A stretch of DNA of 64,000 nucleotides from Hellea sp039977295 (GTDB taxonomy: Bacteria; Pseudomonadota; Alphaproteobacteria; Caulobacterales; Maricaulaceae), in NCBI GenBank assembly GCA_039977295.1, contig JBDWDN010000012.1:434001-498000 (forward strand), written 5' to 3'. The notes beneath the pieces are model-generated. The model was given only the letters and a program-made list of their open reading frames with translations, was not told where the DNA came from and ran no database searches. Shown here piece after piece: positions 52,263-61,124 of the stretch (the first letter of the stretch is position 1; each line of letters begins with the position of its first letter). Made by a program: the position numbers and the translations under genes.

Positions 52263-52324
52263 ATTCTATCGCTTATTGGGAAACGTCATCACCTTCTAAT
52301 AACGTTCGCGAGAGCCATGTGGAT

Positions 52325-52338
52325 TGTAACGCGTTACA
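52325..52338. promoter_or_regulatory. Perfect palindrome TGTAACGCGTTACA (LacI-type operator candidate)
   Basis: A 14-bp perfect palindrome with central CG between the divergent mipA-like gene (63 bases away) and the isocitrate dehydrogenase (109 bases away). The form with central CG and TGTAAC/GTTACA arms is typical of LacI-family operators. No LacI-type gene lies in this window. Confidence 0.55.
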
Positions 52339-52446
52339 GAGACGTAGAGATTGAGAGTTTCATCGCATTATCTCTGATTATAAGTTGAATTAGCCAGTCT
52401 GTTATATAGATAGGTCACACGATAAACGCCTGAAAGATTGAGACAC

Positions 52447-54633
52447 ATGACAAAGACGACACCCGATATCATTTATACTATTGTTGATGAGGCGCCCGAA
52501 TTGGCTCGCAATTCTTTGCTCCCGATTATCACGGCCTTTGCTGAAGCGGCTGAAATCAAAGTCGAAACACGGGACATTTCTTTAGCGGGCCGGATATTGT
52601 CTCTATTCCCGGAGCTTTTATCAGACGATCAGCGTGTTTCCGATGATTTGGCGGAACTTGGTAAGCTCGTTAAAACGCCCGACGCGAATGTCATTAAGTT
52701 ACCAAATATTTCTGCTTCAATTCCGCAGCTTCAAGACGCCATCAAAGAGCTACAGTCTCAGGGATATCCTATCCCAGATTTTCCGAAAGATCCGCAATCA
52801 GATGAGGAAAAAACGATACGCGCTAAATATGACGGGATCAAAGGATCTGCTGTAAACCCTGTATTGCGTGAAGGTAATTCTGACCGCCGTTCGGCCAAAG
52901 CCGTGAAGGCATATGCCAAGCTTAACCCGCACCGTATGGGCGACTGGACTCCAGATAATAAAACGAGCGTTGCCTCTATGCCGGGCGATGATTTTTTCGC
53001 GAATGAAAAGTCTATCACTATCACTGCCGCGCAAGCTGGCGGAGCCAAAATTGTGTTCACAGATGCGCAAGGCATACAGACGGTTCTCAAAGATGGCCTC
53101 TCCTATGAAGAGGGCACAATTGTTGACGGCACATATATGTCCGCCAGAGCTTTGCGCGCCTATATCAAAAAAGAAGTTGCCTCTATTGAGCCCGGAGTTT
53201 TGTTTTCCGTTCACTTAAAAGCGACGATGATGAAAGTCTCTGACCCCATTATCTTTGGGCATTTTGTCTCCGTTTATCTCGAAGATTTCTTAGCCAAGCA
53301 TGGCGGTTCGCTCGACTTTAATCCGAATTCAGGCATTGGCGCGCTTGAGAAAATGATTGCTGGCAATGCAGAGATGGAGGCTGACTTGAAAGCGGCGCTC
53401 GCCTCTAAGCCGCCGCTTTATATGGTCGATTCAGACAAAGGTATTACTAACCTTCACGTCTCCTCAGACGTGATCATTGATGCTTCTATGCCAGCTGTTA
53501 TTAAGGCCGGGGGGATTGGCTGGGGCCCAGACGGCGAGCCTGCCAATACGAAATGCTGTATCCCTGATAATTGCTACGCCCCAATCTATGATGAGTCTGT
53601 ACAATTCTTCAAAGCAAACGGAAAACTTGATGTCACCAGCTGCGGCGCGGTCTCAAATGTTGGTTTAATGGCGCAAAAGGCAGAAGAATATGGGTCTCAC
53701 CCGACGACCTTTACGGCCGGTTCGAATGGGACCATCTATATTATTTTGGAGGGCGGCGAAACCATCATGAGCCACGACGTCGAAACCGGCGATATTTGGC
53801 GCTCCTGCACGGCCAAAAAAGCCCCTATATTGGATTGGATAAAGCTGGGTATTGAGCGTTTTGACGCAACTGGATTAGGGGCCTTTTGGCTGGACAAAGC
53901 CCGCGCCCATGACGCTGAGCTTATAAAATACATTAAACCTGCACTTGCGCGGGCCGGGAAGGACATTCCTATTTTTGCGCCGCGTGAAGCCACGCGCTAC
54001 ACATTAGAGGAAATGGTCAAAGGCCATGATGTTGTGACGATTACGGGTAACGTATTGCGTGATTATCTCACCGACCTTTTCCCGATTTTGGAACTGGGCA
54101 CATCGGCCAAAATGCTCTCAATTGTGAAACTTATGAATGGCGGCGGGTTGTTTGAAACTGGCGCCGGCGGGTCTGCGCCAAAGCATGTTCAGCAACTCCA
54201 AGAAGAAAACCATTTACGCTGGGATAGCCTAGGCGAATTTTGCGCGCTGGGCGAAAGCTTTAATTTCCTCGCCACCAAAGGACGCCCAAAAGCAGCGATC
54301 CTGGGCGAGGCCGTTGAACGCGCCACACAGTTTTTACTTGTTGAAGGACATTCGCCAGGCCGCAAAGTCGGAGACAATGATAATCGCTCATCGCATTACT
54401 GGTTTGCGCGCTATTGGGCAGAGGCGATTTCTTTGCAATATGAAGATGCTGGGTTGAAGGCTCACTTTGCAAAAATAGCGACAGAACTTGCTGAGAACGA
54501 AGGTGTCATTCTTGCTGAGCTTAAAGGCTCAGAAGGCGCGCCTGCGGATATGGGCGGCTATTATCATGCTGACGCTGAAAAGGTAGCGAGCATCATGCGG
54601 CCATCGGCGACGCTAAATGAGATTATTAGGTAG
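52447..54633 (+). CDS. icd: Monomeric NADP-dependent isocitrate dehydrogenase
   Basis: 728 residues from ATG 52447; a TTG nine bases upstream is the alternative. The size and segments such as IIYTIVDEAPELARNSLLPII, LPNISASIPQLQDAIKELQSQGYPIPDFP, GSAVNPVLREGNSDRR and WTPDNKTSVASM are those of the ~80-kDa monomeric (IDH-II) type. It oxidatively decarboxylates isocitrate to 2-oxoglutarate with NADP. It faces a second, unrelated IDH at 54936-56147, an unusual pairing. Confidence 0.96.
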   Translation: MTKTTPDIIYTIVDEAPELARNSLLPIITAFAEAAEIKVETRDISLAGRILSLFPELLSDDQRVSDDLAELGKLVKTPDANVIKLPNISASIPQLQDAIKELQSQGYPIPDFPKDPQSDEEKTIRAKYDGIKGSAVNPVLREGNSDRRSAKAVKAYAKLNPHRMGDWTPDNKTSVASMPGDDFFANEKSITITAAQAGGAKIVFTDAQGIQTVLKDGLSYEEGTIVDGTYMSARALRAYIKKEVASIEPGVLFSVHLKATMMKVSDPIIFGHFVSVYLEDFLAKHGGSLDFNPNSGIGALEKMIAGNAEMEADLKAALASKPPLYMVDSDKGITNLHVSSDVIIDASMPAVIKAGGIGWGPDGEPANTKCCIPDNCYAPIYDESVQFFKANGKLDVTSCGAVSNVGLMAQKAEEYGSHPTTFTAGSNGTIYIILEGGETIMSHDVETGDIWRSCTAKKAPILDWIKLGIERFDATGLGAFWLDKARAHDAELIKYIKPALARAGKDIPIFAPREATRYTLEEMVKGHDVVTITGNVLRDYLTDLFPILELGTSAKMLSIVKLMNGGGLFETGAGGSAPKHVQQLQEENHLRWDSLGEFCALGESFNFLATKGRPKAAILGEAVERATQFLLVEGHSPGRKVGDNDNRSSHYWFARYWAEAISLQYEDAGLKAHFAKIATELAENEGVILAELKGSEGAPADMGGYYHADAEKVASIMRPSATLNEIIR

Positions 54634-54639
54634 AGAAAA

Positions 54640-54930
54640 TCAGCGCGCTTTTAAGATGTCTTCGAGATATCCAACGCGCGCTGCTAATATTTCATTGATA
54701 ATCGCGAGGTGTTCTGAGCCTCCCGACTCAACATCTTGCGGTAAATCAAAATAACCGATTTTTCCGAAATTGTTTTTCTTTAACTGGTTATCGAGAAACT
54801 TAATCCTCGCCGCCAGGTATCTGTTTCTCCAAGCCAGCGTGTCGCTATCATCTTCAGTTTGAATGTCTTGTAAGTCAGCGGCGCCAATCGTTTTAGAGTC
54901 TTTACCCAGAATTCGCGACAACCAAGACAA
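54640..54930 (-). CDS. Small hypothetical protein between the two IDH genes
   Basis: 96 residues starting from a TTG at 54930, five bases after the stop of the dimeric IDH gene on the same strand; no ribosome site is visible. The protein is helical, with two related segments: WRNRYLAARIKFLDNQL and IINEILAARVGYLEDIL share an AAR-x-x-x-LE/DN pattern, hinting at an internal repeat or helical pair. Unknown function; likely co-transcribed with icd. Confidence 0.55.
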   Translation of the reverse strand: MSWLSRILGKDSKTIGAADLQDIQTEDDSDTLAWRNRYLAARIKFLDNQLKKNNFGKIGYFDLPQDVESGGSEHLAIINEILAARVGYLEDILKAR

Positions 54931-54935
54931 TGCGA

Positions 54936-56147
54936 CTAAGTCATCTTCCGTTCGAAATTCTCGGCAATAGCTTCTAGATAGCCAGTCGTGGTCAGCCAGC
55001 CTTGCTGTGGTCCAACCAGCAATGAGAGGTCTTTAGTCATCTGGCCGCCTTCGATCGTCTCGGTAACTGTCTTTTCTAGACCCGTCGCGAATTTCACCAA
55101 AGCTTCATTGTCGTCGACTTTACCGCGGTGGGCTAAGCCCCGCGTCCAGGCAAAGATTGAGGCCGTTGAGTTTGTTGATGTGGCTTCGCCTTTTTGGTGG
55201 TTGCGATAGTGACGCGTCACTGTGCCGTGGGCGGCTTCGGCTTCCATTGTTTTTCCGTCAGGCGTTAGCAAGAAGGATGTCATCAAGCCGAGTGACCCAA
55301 AGCCTTGCGCTACGGTGTCCGATTGAACGTCGCCGTCATAGTTTTTACAGGCCCAGATATAGCCGCCTGACCATTTCATCGCGGCTGCCACCATATCGTC
55401 AATTAGGCGGTGCTGATATTCTCCGCCAAATTCAGTGAACTGGCTGGCAAATTCTGCATCATATACCTCTTGGAAAATGTCTTTGAAGCGGCCGTCATAT
55501 TTTTTCAGGATGGTGTTCTTAGTCGATAGGTAGACAGGCCATTTGCGCTGAATACCATAATTAAAGCAGGCCCGGGCAAAATCACGAATTGAAGCATCAA
55601 GATTATACATACCCATAGCAACGCCAGCTTCTGGGAAATCAAAGACTTCGCGTTCAATCTTTTCGCCGTTTTTACCTTCCCACGTCATTGTCAACTTGCC
55701 CGCAGACGGCACGAGGAAGTCTGTCGCTTTATATTGGTCGCCAAAGGCGTGGCGGCCAATGACAATTGGCTGGGTCCAGCCAGGAACAAGGCGAGGAACG
55801 TTTGAACAAATGATAGGTTCGCGGAAGACAACGCCGCCTAAAATGTTGCGAATAGTGCCGTTAGGCGAGCGCCACATCTTTTTGAGGTCAAATTCTTCAA
55901 CGCGCTGTTCGTCAGGCGTAATCGTCGCGCATTTGATACCAACATTATGTTTCTTAATAGCATTGGCGGCATCTATTGTGATTTGATCATCCGTTGCGTC
56001 GCGGCTTTGGATGGACAGATCATAATCTAAAAGTTCAATGTCAAGATAAGGTTTAATGAGGCGGTCGATGATCATATCCCAGATGATGCGTGTCATCTCG
56101 TCGCCATTCATATTCACGACGGGATTATTTACCTTGATTTTAGCCAT
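54936..56147 (-). CDS. icd: Dimeric NADP-dependent isocitrate dehydrogenase
   Basis: 403 residues of the eukaryotic-like type: MAKIKVNNPVVNMNGDEMTRIIWDMI, TITPDEQRVEEF, MWRSPNGTIRNILGG, VVFREPI-C, PIVIGRHAFGDQYKATDF, then KWSGGYIWACKNYDGDVQSDTVAQGFGSLGLMTS and AAHGTVTRHYR. The substrate-binding SPNGTIRN segment and metal-binding DGDVQSD are intact. Same reaction as the monomeric enzyme but unrelated fold. The start ATG at 56147 is preceded by AGAGGACATT. Confidence 0.96.
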   Translation of the reverse strand: MAKIKVNNPVVNMNGDEMTRIIWDMIIDRLIKPYLDIELLDYDLSIQSRDATDDQITIDAANAIKKHNVGIKCATITPDEQRVEEFDLKKMWRSPNGTIRNILGGVVFREPIICSNVPRLVPGWTQPIVIGRHAFGDQYKATDFLVPSAGKLTMTWEGKNGEKIEREVFDFPEAGVAMGMYNLDASIRDFARACFNYGIQRKWPVYLSTKNTILKKYDGRFKDIFQEVYDAEFASQFTEFGGEYQHRLIDDMVAAAMKWSGGYIWACKNYDGDVQSDTVAQGFGSLGLMTSFLLTPDGKTMEAEAAHGTVTRHYRNHQKGEATSTNSTASIFAWTRGLAHRGKVDDNEALVKFATGLEKTVTETIEGGQMTKDLSLLVGPQQGWLTTTGYLEAIAENFERKMT

Positions 56148-56224
56148 AATGTCCTCTGTAAGCAGGTCGAATGTGTGATTTGCGAGGGTGGTAACACTGG
56201 CGCGGCTAGGATTAAAGAGAGAAG

Positions 56225-57043
56225 ATGGGAAAAACCGTCAAAGACCAGTTGGGGCGCGTTGTGGACGTCAGCAATGCTGTCAAAGCGCCTGTTGTTGTGC
56301 TTGTGAAGCCGCAACTGGGCGAAAACATCGGTGCCGCGTGCCGTTGCATGCTCAATTTTGGCCTTACAGAATTGCGCCTTGTGGCTCCGAGAGATGGTTG
56401 GCCTAACCCAGCGGCGCAGCCTATGGCGGCTGGCGCGATTACCGTCTTGCAAAATGCCAAGGTTTTTGAGACAGCAGAGGAGGCGGTGGCTGATCTGAAA
56501 TTTGTGTTAGCCGCGACAGCGCGTCGCCGCGAATTAGAGATACCCGTCATCGGCACAAGCGATGTTGGTCCTGCGCTGCGGGCCTATGCGGCGCAAGGCA
56601 CGGCAACAGGTATTTTATTTGGGCCCGAGAAAGCGGGGCTGACCAATGCGGATGCCGTTTTGGCTGACGCCATTCTGACTTACCCTGTCAATCCAGCCTT
56701 TCAATCGCTTAACCTAGGGCAAGCCGTCAATATTTTTGCCTATATCTGGGCAAGCTCTGAGGCTGACGGGGCGCCGCCGGAGCTCTTCCAAAAAGAGATT
56801 AGCGGAGTTGCAAACCGGGAAGACCTTGTTCGCATGTTCGAACATTTGGAGACTGAGCTCGAAGAATCGGGATTTTTCTATCCGCCAGAAAAGCGTGCAT
56901 TGATGGCGCAAAATATTCGAGCCCCCTATACGCGGGCAAAATTAACCGCGCAAGAAGTTCAAACAATGCGCGGTATGATAAAGGCGCTCTCCAAGGGACG
57001 AGGCCGCGGCCAAATTAAAACTCAAAGTAAGGATAAGTCATGA
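56225..57043 (+). CDS. trmJ: tRNA (Cm32/Um32) methyltransferase TrmJ-like SPOUT enzyme
   Basis: 272 residues. The SPOUT (trefoil-knot) domain reads VVVLVKPQLGENIGAACRCMLNFGL-ELRLVAPRDGWPN, then GILFGPEKAGLTN (motif 2) and SLNLGQAVNIFAYIW (motif 3). A basic C-terminus ends the protein (SKGRGRGQIKTQSK). This matches the TrmJ branch, which 2'-O-methylates position 32 of tRNA. It starts after the divergent IDH gene and overlaps a small membrane-protein gene by four bases. Confidence 0.9.
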   Translation: MGKTVKDQLGRVVDVSNAVKAPVVVLVKPQLGENIGAACRCMLNFGLTELRLVAPRDGWPNPAAQPMAAGAITVLQNAKVFETAEEAVADLKFVLAATARRRELEIPVIGTSDVGPALRAYAAQGTATGILFGPEKAGLTNADAVLADAILTYPVNPAFQSLNLGQAVNIFAYIWASSEADGAPPELFQKEISGVANREDLVRMFEHLETELEESGFFYPPEKRALMAQNIRAPYTRAKLTAQEVQTMRGMIKALSKGRGRGQIKTQSKDKS

Positions 57044-57309
57044 AATACCTCGGATACGCCGTCATTCTGGTAGCCCTTGCAGGCGGATATATAGGATTTC
57101 ACCCAGCTCTGATTGTAGGATTAGCGCTAATTTCAACCTCTATATATGCATCAGCACGCCGAAAGGCCTTGAAAAGCCAACCCCAAGCCCCTGATCAGAA
57201 CATGGTGTTGGACGGCGCTTACCTTTTGGCTGGGCAAGCGATGATCATGTTTGCGGCCTATATATTGGGTTGGTTTTTTGCAAGCCGTGTAGCCTTAGGC
57301 AGCGGTTAA
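57040..57309 (+). CDS. Small membrane protein, unknown function
   Basis: 89 residues, ATG overlapping the TGA of the methyltransferase gene (ATGA), so translation is probably coupled. Three hydrophobic segments lie at about 3-18, 20-37 and 62-82, with a polar, basic loop (RRKALKSQPQAPDQ). No family recognised. Conserved coupling to trmJ would suggest a linked role; this cannot be judged from one genome. Confidence 0.65.
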   Translation: MKYLGYAVILVALAGGYIGFHPALIVGLALISTSIYASARRKALKSQPQAPDQNMVLDGAYLLAGQAMIMFAAYILGWFFASRVALGSG

Positions 57310-57524
57310 AGAGATAATTGAACTCAAACGTTGTGTTTTAGCAACAGTCTCGAAATTTAATCATTTTACGGGTTTACTAGGTTTTCCCGTGTGTTAATGA
57401 ATGGTTAGGGAGATGCTGTAGGATATGTGGGGCGCTTTAATGCTTACAACACATAAAACGTAGTCTTCGTATTAACGAATTGGGCGAGAAATCGTCAGAC
57501 ATTATACACAATGGAGGGTTTTCA

Positions 57525-60404
57525 ATGTCAAAACTAACTAACTCAACACTAGGTTTGCGTCTCGCAACCGTATCTGCGGCGGCGATGATCGCTGTCGGAA
57601 TGTCAAGCGGTGCTTTCGCGCAAGACGCGACTGTCTATGGCGGCATCAATCCGAATAATTCAGAAATTCAATTTACAGCTGGTCAAGCTGGCATTGGCGG
57701 TGACGCCTCTTCCGAAGAGGGCAGCGTATCTGCTCCGCCGCTAAGCGACATTGTTTCTGCTCCAAACCCAGCCCCAGGCTTTTGTAATGGCGGTCCGGTA
57801 ACTGGCCTTAACGGAACTCAGTGTGGTACAGGCGCTCAAGCTGATGGCGATGGTTCTTCTGCTTTAGGCTTCAATGCTATCGCTGGTAATGCCGGTGATG
57901 TCGGCGCTGCTGGTGGTCAAGTAGCTATCGGTCAAAACGCGACTGCGCTCGGTCAATTTCGTTCAGTCTCTATCGGTGACGGCGCAGCAGCGAATGCTAA
58001 TATTAGTGTTGCACTAGGTTCTGGCGCAATCACGACAGGACAAGCGGCTCTATCTCTCGGCTCTAGTGCTGGTACAGGCGGTAATGGCGATTTCTCGACT
58101 AACGTTGGTAACGTTACGGCTACGGGCTTTGCTTCAACTGCCCTTGGTAACTCAGCAAGTGCTCTTGGTGGTCGTAGTTCTGCGCTTGGTACACTTTCAA
58201 ATGCCTCAGGCGCGAACTCTACAGCCGTAGGCGACTTAGCAAATGCAACACAGCAGCAATCTGTTGCTGTCGGTGACCAAGCGCAAGCGACTGGCTTGTT
58301 CTCAACTGCTACTGGTGCTGGTGCTGGTGCTGGCGGTACAGCCTCAACAGCTGTTGGCGCTTTCGCTGCAGCGACTAACCTCGAAGCGACAGCTATTGGT
58401 GTTGCGGCTGGTGCCGTTGCTGATGATACGGTCGCTGTCGGCGTGTTCTCATTCGCTTCTGCAGCTCGGGCAACCGCTCTTGGTAATGACACAACAGCAT
58501 CAGCTGTAAATGCAACAGCCGTTGGCTTTGGTTCAAATGCTGCGGGCACATTCTCAACAGCAACAGGTTCAGGTTCATCCGCTTCCGGTAACGCGTCATC
58601 TGCTTATGGTGCGAACTCAAATGCAGCGACACTCCGCTCTTCAGCGATTGGTTTTGGTGCCAGCGCAACAGGCGCGCAGGCACAGGCTTTCGGTTCACTC
58701 TCACTTGCTGATGGTAACCAAGCTACTGCAGCAGGTTTGCGCGCACGTGCACGCGGTTCATTCTCAACAGCCGTAGGTACATCCCGCGCTATGGGCAATG
58801 CAACATTTGCTGGCGGTTATAACGCTCAGGCTAACTCTGACCTTTCTACGGCTTTGGGGTTTGGCGCAAATGTCACGTCCGCAGCAACTGAAGGCACAGC
58901 TGTCGGTGCGCGCACGCTCGTGTCAGGAACATTTGCGACGGCTGTTGGTACATCGGCCCTCGCTTCGGCTAATGGCGCAACAGCTGTCGGTTGGGGTTCA
59001 TTCTCAACAGGCGCGCTTTCAACCGCGATGGGTAGTTCCGCTGGTGCATCTGGCATGATGGCTTCAGCCTTTGGTAACAGCGCAAACGCTTCTGGCGCAG
59101 GCGCTACGGCCTTGGGTCAAGGCGCTGCTGCAACTGACGTCGCCACTACGGCAACTGGTAAACTTGCTATTGCATCCGCCAATGGCGCGTCTGCTTTCGG
59201 TTTCGGTTCCTTCGCTACAGCTGTAAATTCTTCTGCAATTGGTAGTTCTGCTGGTGCAACTGGGGTGAACAGCACGGCAGTCGGTAATAGTGCGAATGCT
59301 TCAGGTGCGGACGGAACGGCCCTTGGTCAAACTGCTGCCGCAACAGGCTTGAACTCAACGGCTGTTGGCCGTGGTGCACAGGCAACAAATAACGGTTCAT
59401 CTGCTGTCGGTTGGGGGTCATTCTCTACAGCTGATAACGGTACGGCTTTGGGTAGTGCAGCTGGCGCCAGTGGTGCTAACTCTACGGCTGTCGGTAACAG
59501 CGCAAATGCGTCTGGCGCCAACGCTACGGCAGTTGGTCAAACGGCTGGAGCAACTGGAACTAACTCAACAGCATTGGGTTGGGGCGCTGTCGCATCTCAC
59601 AATGGATCTACAGCCATCGGATACGGTGCGGTTACAACACGTGATAATCAAATTGCGCTCGGCACATCTTCTGAAACGCTCACAGTCGCTGGTATCACAT
59701 CAGCAGCCTCAACTGCAGCACAAGGCGCTGTTGTTGGCCTAATCACGACAGATGCCTCAGGTAATCTGGCGTCTGACGGCGGTGCTCTCCAAGCACAGGT
59801 TAACGGTATTTCAACAGCTGCGGCGACGAATGCTACTGGTATTGCGACGAACGCGACTAACATCGCGACTAACGCGACTAACATCGCGACTAACGTGACT
59901 GATATCGCGACAAACGCGACTAATATTGGAACCAACGCGACTAATATCGGAACCAATGCAAGTGGTGTTAGCTCTAACGCTACAGCGATCGCTCAAAACT
60001 CTAATAACATTGGTAACCTATCTACCAACGTTAATAACTTGGGCACAGCGGTTAGCGCGAATAATGCGGCTATCGGTGTTAACGCTGGTAAAATCTCTGC
60101 GAACTCTACCCTTATCGGTGTGAACTCAGCAGGTATTGCACTTAACGACTCACGTATCGCTGAACTCCGTAGCGGCCTAGCGGCTGTGGCCTCTGTTCCT
60201 GATCTTTATCTACAAAATGATGAAACATGGACAGTTGCTGGTGGCGTATCACTTTATGATGACGGCTTCGGTGGATCCGAAACTGGCTTCGGCGGCGGCG
60301 TTCAGTTCCGTAGCAGCACATCTGACAGCTGGTCAGTTGGCGCGGCAGGTTCTGTTGCTGGCGGCGCTTACTCCGTTCGCGTTCAGGCGCGTATCGGCGG
60401 CTAA
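57525..60404 (+). CDS. Trimeric autotransporter adhesin (YadA-like)
   Basis: The start is ATG 57525 with GGAGG seven bases upstream; 959 residues. A signal peptide ends at GAFA (residue ~33). Residues ~90-730 are left-handed-roll head repeats of the form A-G-x-x-A-x-A-x-G-x-x-S-T-A-V/L-G, including three exact-period 70-residue super-repeats. A stalk of at least 16 in-register heptads follows (residues ~769-880), with I-x-x-N layers. The C-terminal anchor (about 885-959) carries the LYLQNDETWTVAGGVSLY start and ends in YSVRVQARIGG. Three chains make the outer-membrane barrel, so it is probably a surface adhesin. A strong terminator follows. Confidence 0.92.
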   Translation: MSKLTNSTLGLRLATVSAAAMIAVGMSSGAFAQDATVYGGINPNNSEIQFTAGQAGIGGDASSEEGSVSAPPLSDIVSAPNPAPGFCNGGPVTGLNGTQCGTGAQADGDGSSALGFNAIAGNAGDVGAAGGQVAIGQNATALGQFRSVSIGDGAAANANISVALGSGAITTGQAALSLGSSAGTGGNGDFSTNVGNVTATGFASTALGNSASALGGRSSALGTLSNASGANSTAVGDLANATQQQSVAVGDQAQATGLFSTATGAGAGAGGTASTAVGAFAAATNLEATAIGVAAGAVADDTVAVGVFSFASAARATALGNDTTASAVNATAVGFGSNAAGTFSTATGSGSSASGNASSAYGANSNAATLRSSAIGFGASATGAQAQAFGSLSLADGNQATAAGLRARARGSFSTAVGTSRAMGNATFAGGYNAQANSDLSTALGFGANVTSAATEGTAVGARTLVSGTFATAVGTSALASANGATAVGWGSFSTGALSTAMGSSAGASGMMASAFGNSANASGAGATALGQGAAATDVATTATGKLAIASANGASAFGFGSFATAVNSSAIGSSAGATGVNSTAVGNSANASGADGTALGQTAAATGLNSTAVGRGAQATNNGSSAVGWGSFSTADNGTALGSAAGASGANSTAVGNSANASGANATAVGQTAGATGTNSTALGWGAVASHNGSTAIGYGAVTTRDNQIALGTSSETLTVAGITSAASTAAQGAVVGLITTDASGNLASDGGALQAQVNGISTAAATNATGIATNATNIATNATNIATNVTDIATNATNIGTNATNIGTNASGVSSNATAIAQNSNNIGNLSTNVNNLGTAVSANNAAIGVNAGKISANSTLIGVNSAGIALNDSRIAELRSGLAAVASVPDLYLQNDETWTVAGGVSLYDDGFGGSETGFGGGVQFRSSTSDSWSVGAAGSVAGGAYSVRVQARIGG
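58971..59600 (+). repeat. Three 210-bp tandem super-repeats in the adhesin head
   Basis: The segment beginning AA(T/C)GGC/TNC at 58971, 59181 and 59391 recurs at exactly 210-bp spacing, and again, partial, at 59601. Each copy encodes 70 residues with the order GWGSF or GFGSF, GSSAGASG/GATG, GNSANASG, GQxAxATG. Identity between copies is high but not perfect. Confidence 0.85.
59829..60164 (+). repeat. 21-bp heptad-coding repeats of the adhesin stalk
   Basis: Sixteen successive 21-base units, each encoding one heptad beginning N (or L) and carrying I/V at position five, such as NATNIAT. The first six are nearly identical at DNA level; later ones diverge. Confidence 0.85.
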
Positions 60405-60426
60405 GCCCCCCGAATATTGTTTTAAG

Positions 60427-60455
60427 AATGGCCGCTTCGAGCGGCCATTTTTTTT
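60427..60455 (+). terminator. Rho-independent terminator after the adhesin gene
   Basis: AATGGCCGC (60427-60435) and GCGGCCATT (60441-60449) form a perfect 9-bp stem with a TTCGA loop, followed by T to 60455. It is 23 bases after the adhesin stop. Confidence 0.93.
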
Positions 60456-61124
60456 GACTTACATTTGAGAGGGTGAGTAGATTTCAATAATGAACTAGGG
60501 CGATGTTACTTAGCGTCTTCTGAAACCTCGTCTTTCGTCTCGCGTGTAGATTTTCGGCGGCAAGGCGCTTGCGCCGCCATCTTTTCTAACGTTTTGAAGA
60601 GCTGAAGTTGCGGTCTCGCGACATGGGAGTTTTGTCTCTGCCCCAATAATCGGATCTATGTCCATATCCAGCCGCCCCCAAAAATGTCATGAGGGTAATG
60701 CAGGCACGAAAGGGCCTGCTCAAGAGATGATGGAAAAATCTCATATCTATTTAATCAGCATCAATGAAAGACATCCTATGGGGCCACTCAAACACCTATT
60801 GCAATCTTGATTAAGGCGCGGAGGTAATCTTGCGTCTAACATTGTCAAGCCTGATCTATTCGCCAGGAATACTGTCTACTGGCGTTATAGAATTATCCGG
60901 ATCCGGTTTCTAGCTTATTTGGATAATAGCTATTTTTGTTCTACCCTCGACCGTTTCCGACTGGCGTTATGATACACCAGAACATCTTCCAACACAGCGC
61001 GATTGAATGAGGTCTCCTAAAGGGTTTATGGGGAAAGCCGGCTATATTTTTACGGGTTCAGTAGCGTTGTGGGCGCGCTTGTGATGGGGAGATTGCATTT
61101 ATTGGGGCAGGCGGCGTGGTCTAC
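60456..61124. other. Long intergenic region, one possible small gene
   Basis: About 670 bases with no long reading frame. A 46-codon minus-strand frame at 60506-60646 looks protein-like and is listed separately. ACTGGCGTTAT occurs twice (60878-60888, 60960-60970) and CGCCAG...CTGGCG forms a small inverted repeat at 60861-60884. Otherwise no RNA gene or operator was recognised. It may be a decayed gene. Confidence 0.5.
60506..60646 (-). CDS. Possible small basic protein (46 aa)
   Basis: A frame from a TTG at 60646 to TAA at 60506-60508. It reads RPQLQLFKTLEKMAAQAPCRRKS then an acidic-basic tail (TRETKDEVSEDAK). The amphipathic, charged composition and lack of low-complexity sequence look like real protein. 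The frame opens only just upstream at a TAG, and there is no good ribosome site, so it may be the end of a decayed gene. Confidence 0.35.
   Translation of the reverse strand: MGQRQNSHVARPQLQLFKTLEKMAAQAPCRRKSTRETKDEVSEDAK

Noticed and set aside
57953..58549. Long minus-strand frame inside the adhesin gene (198 codons)
   Set aside because: It mirrors the repetitive coding strand (alanine/valine/proline-rich), lacks a ribosome site, and lies entirely within a clear adhesin gene.
60861..60970. Repeats ACTGGCGTTAT and CGCCAG/CTGGCG in the gap before rarD
   Set aside because: Short, few copies, no linked gene; noted but not enough to call an element or array.
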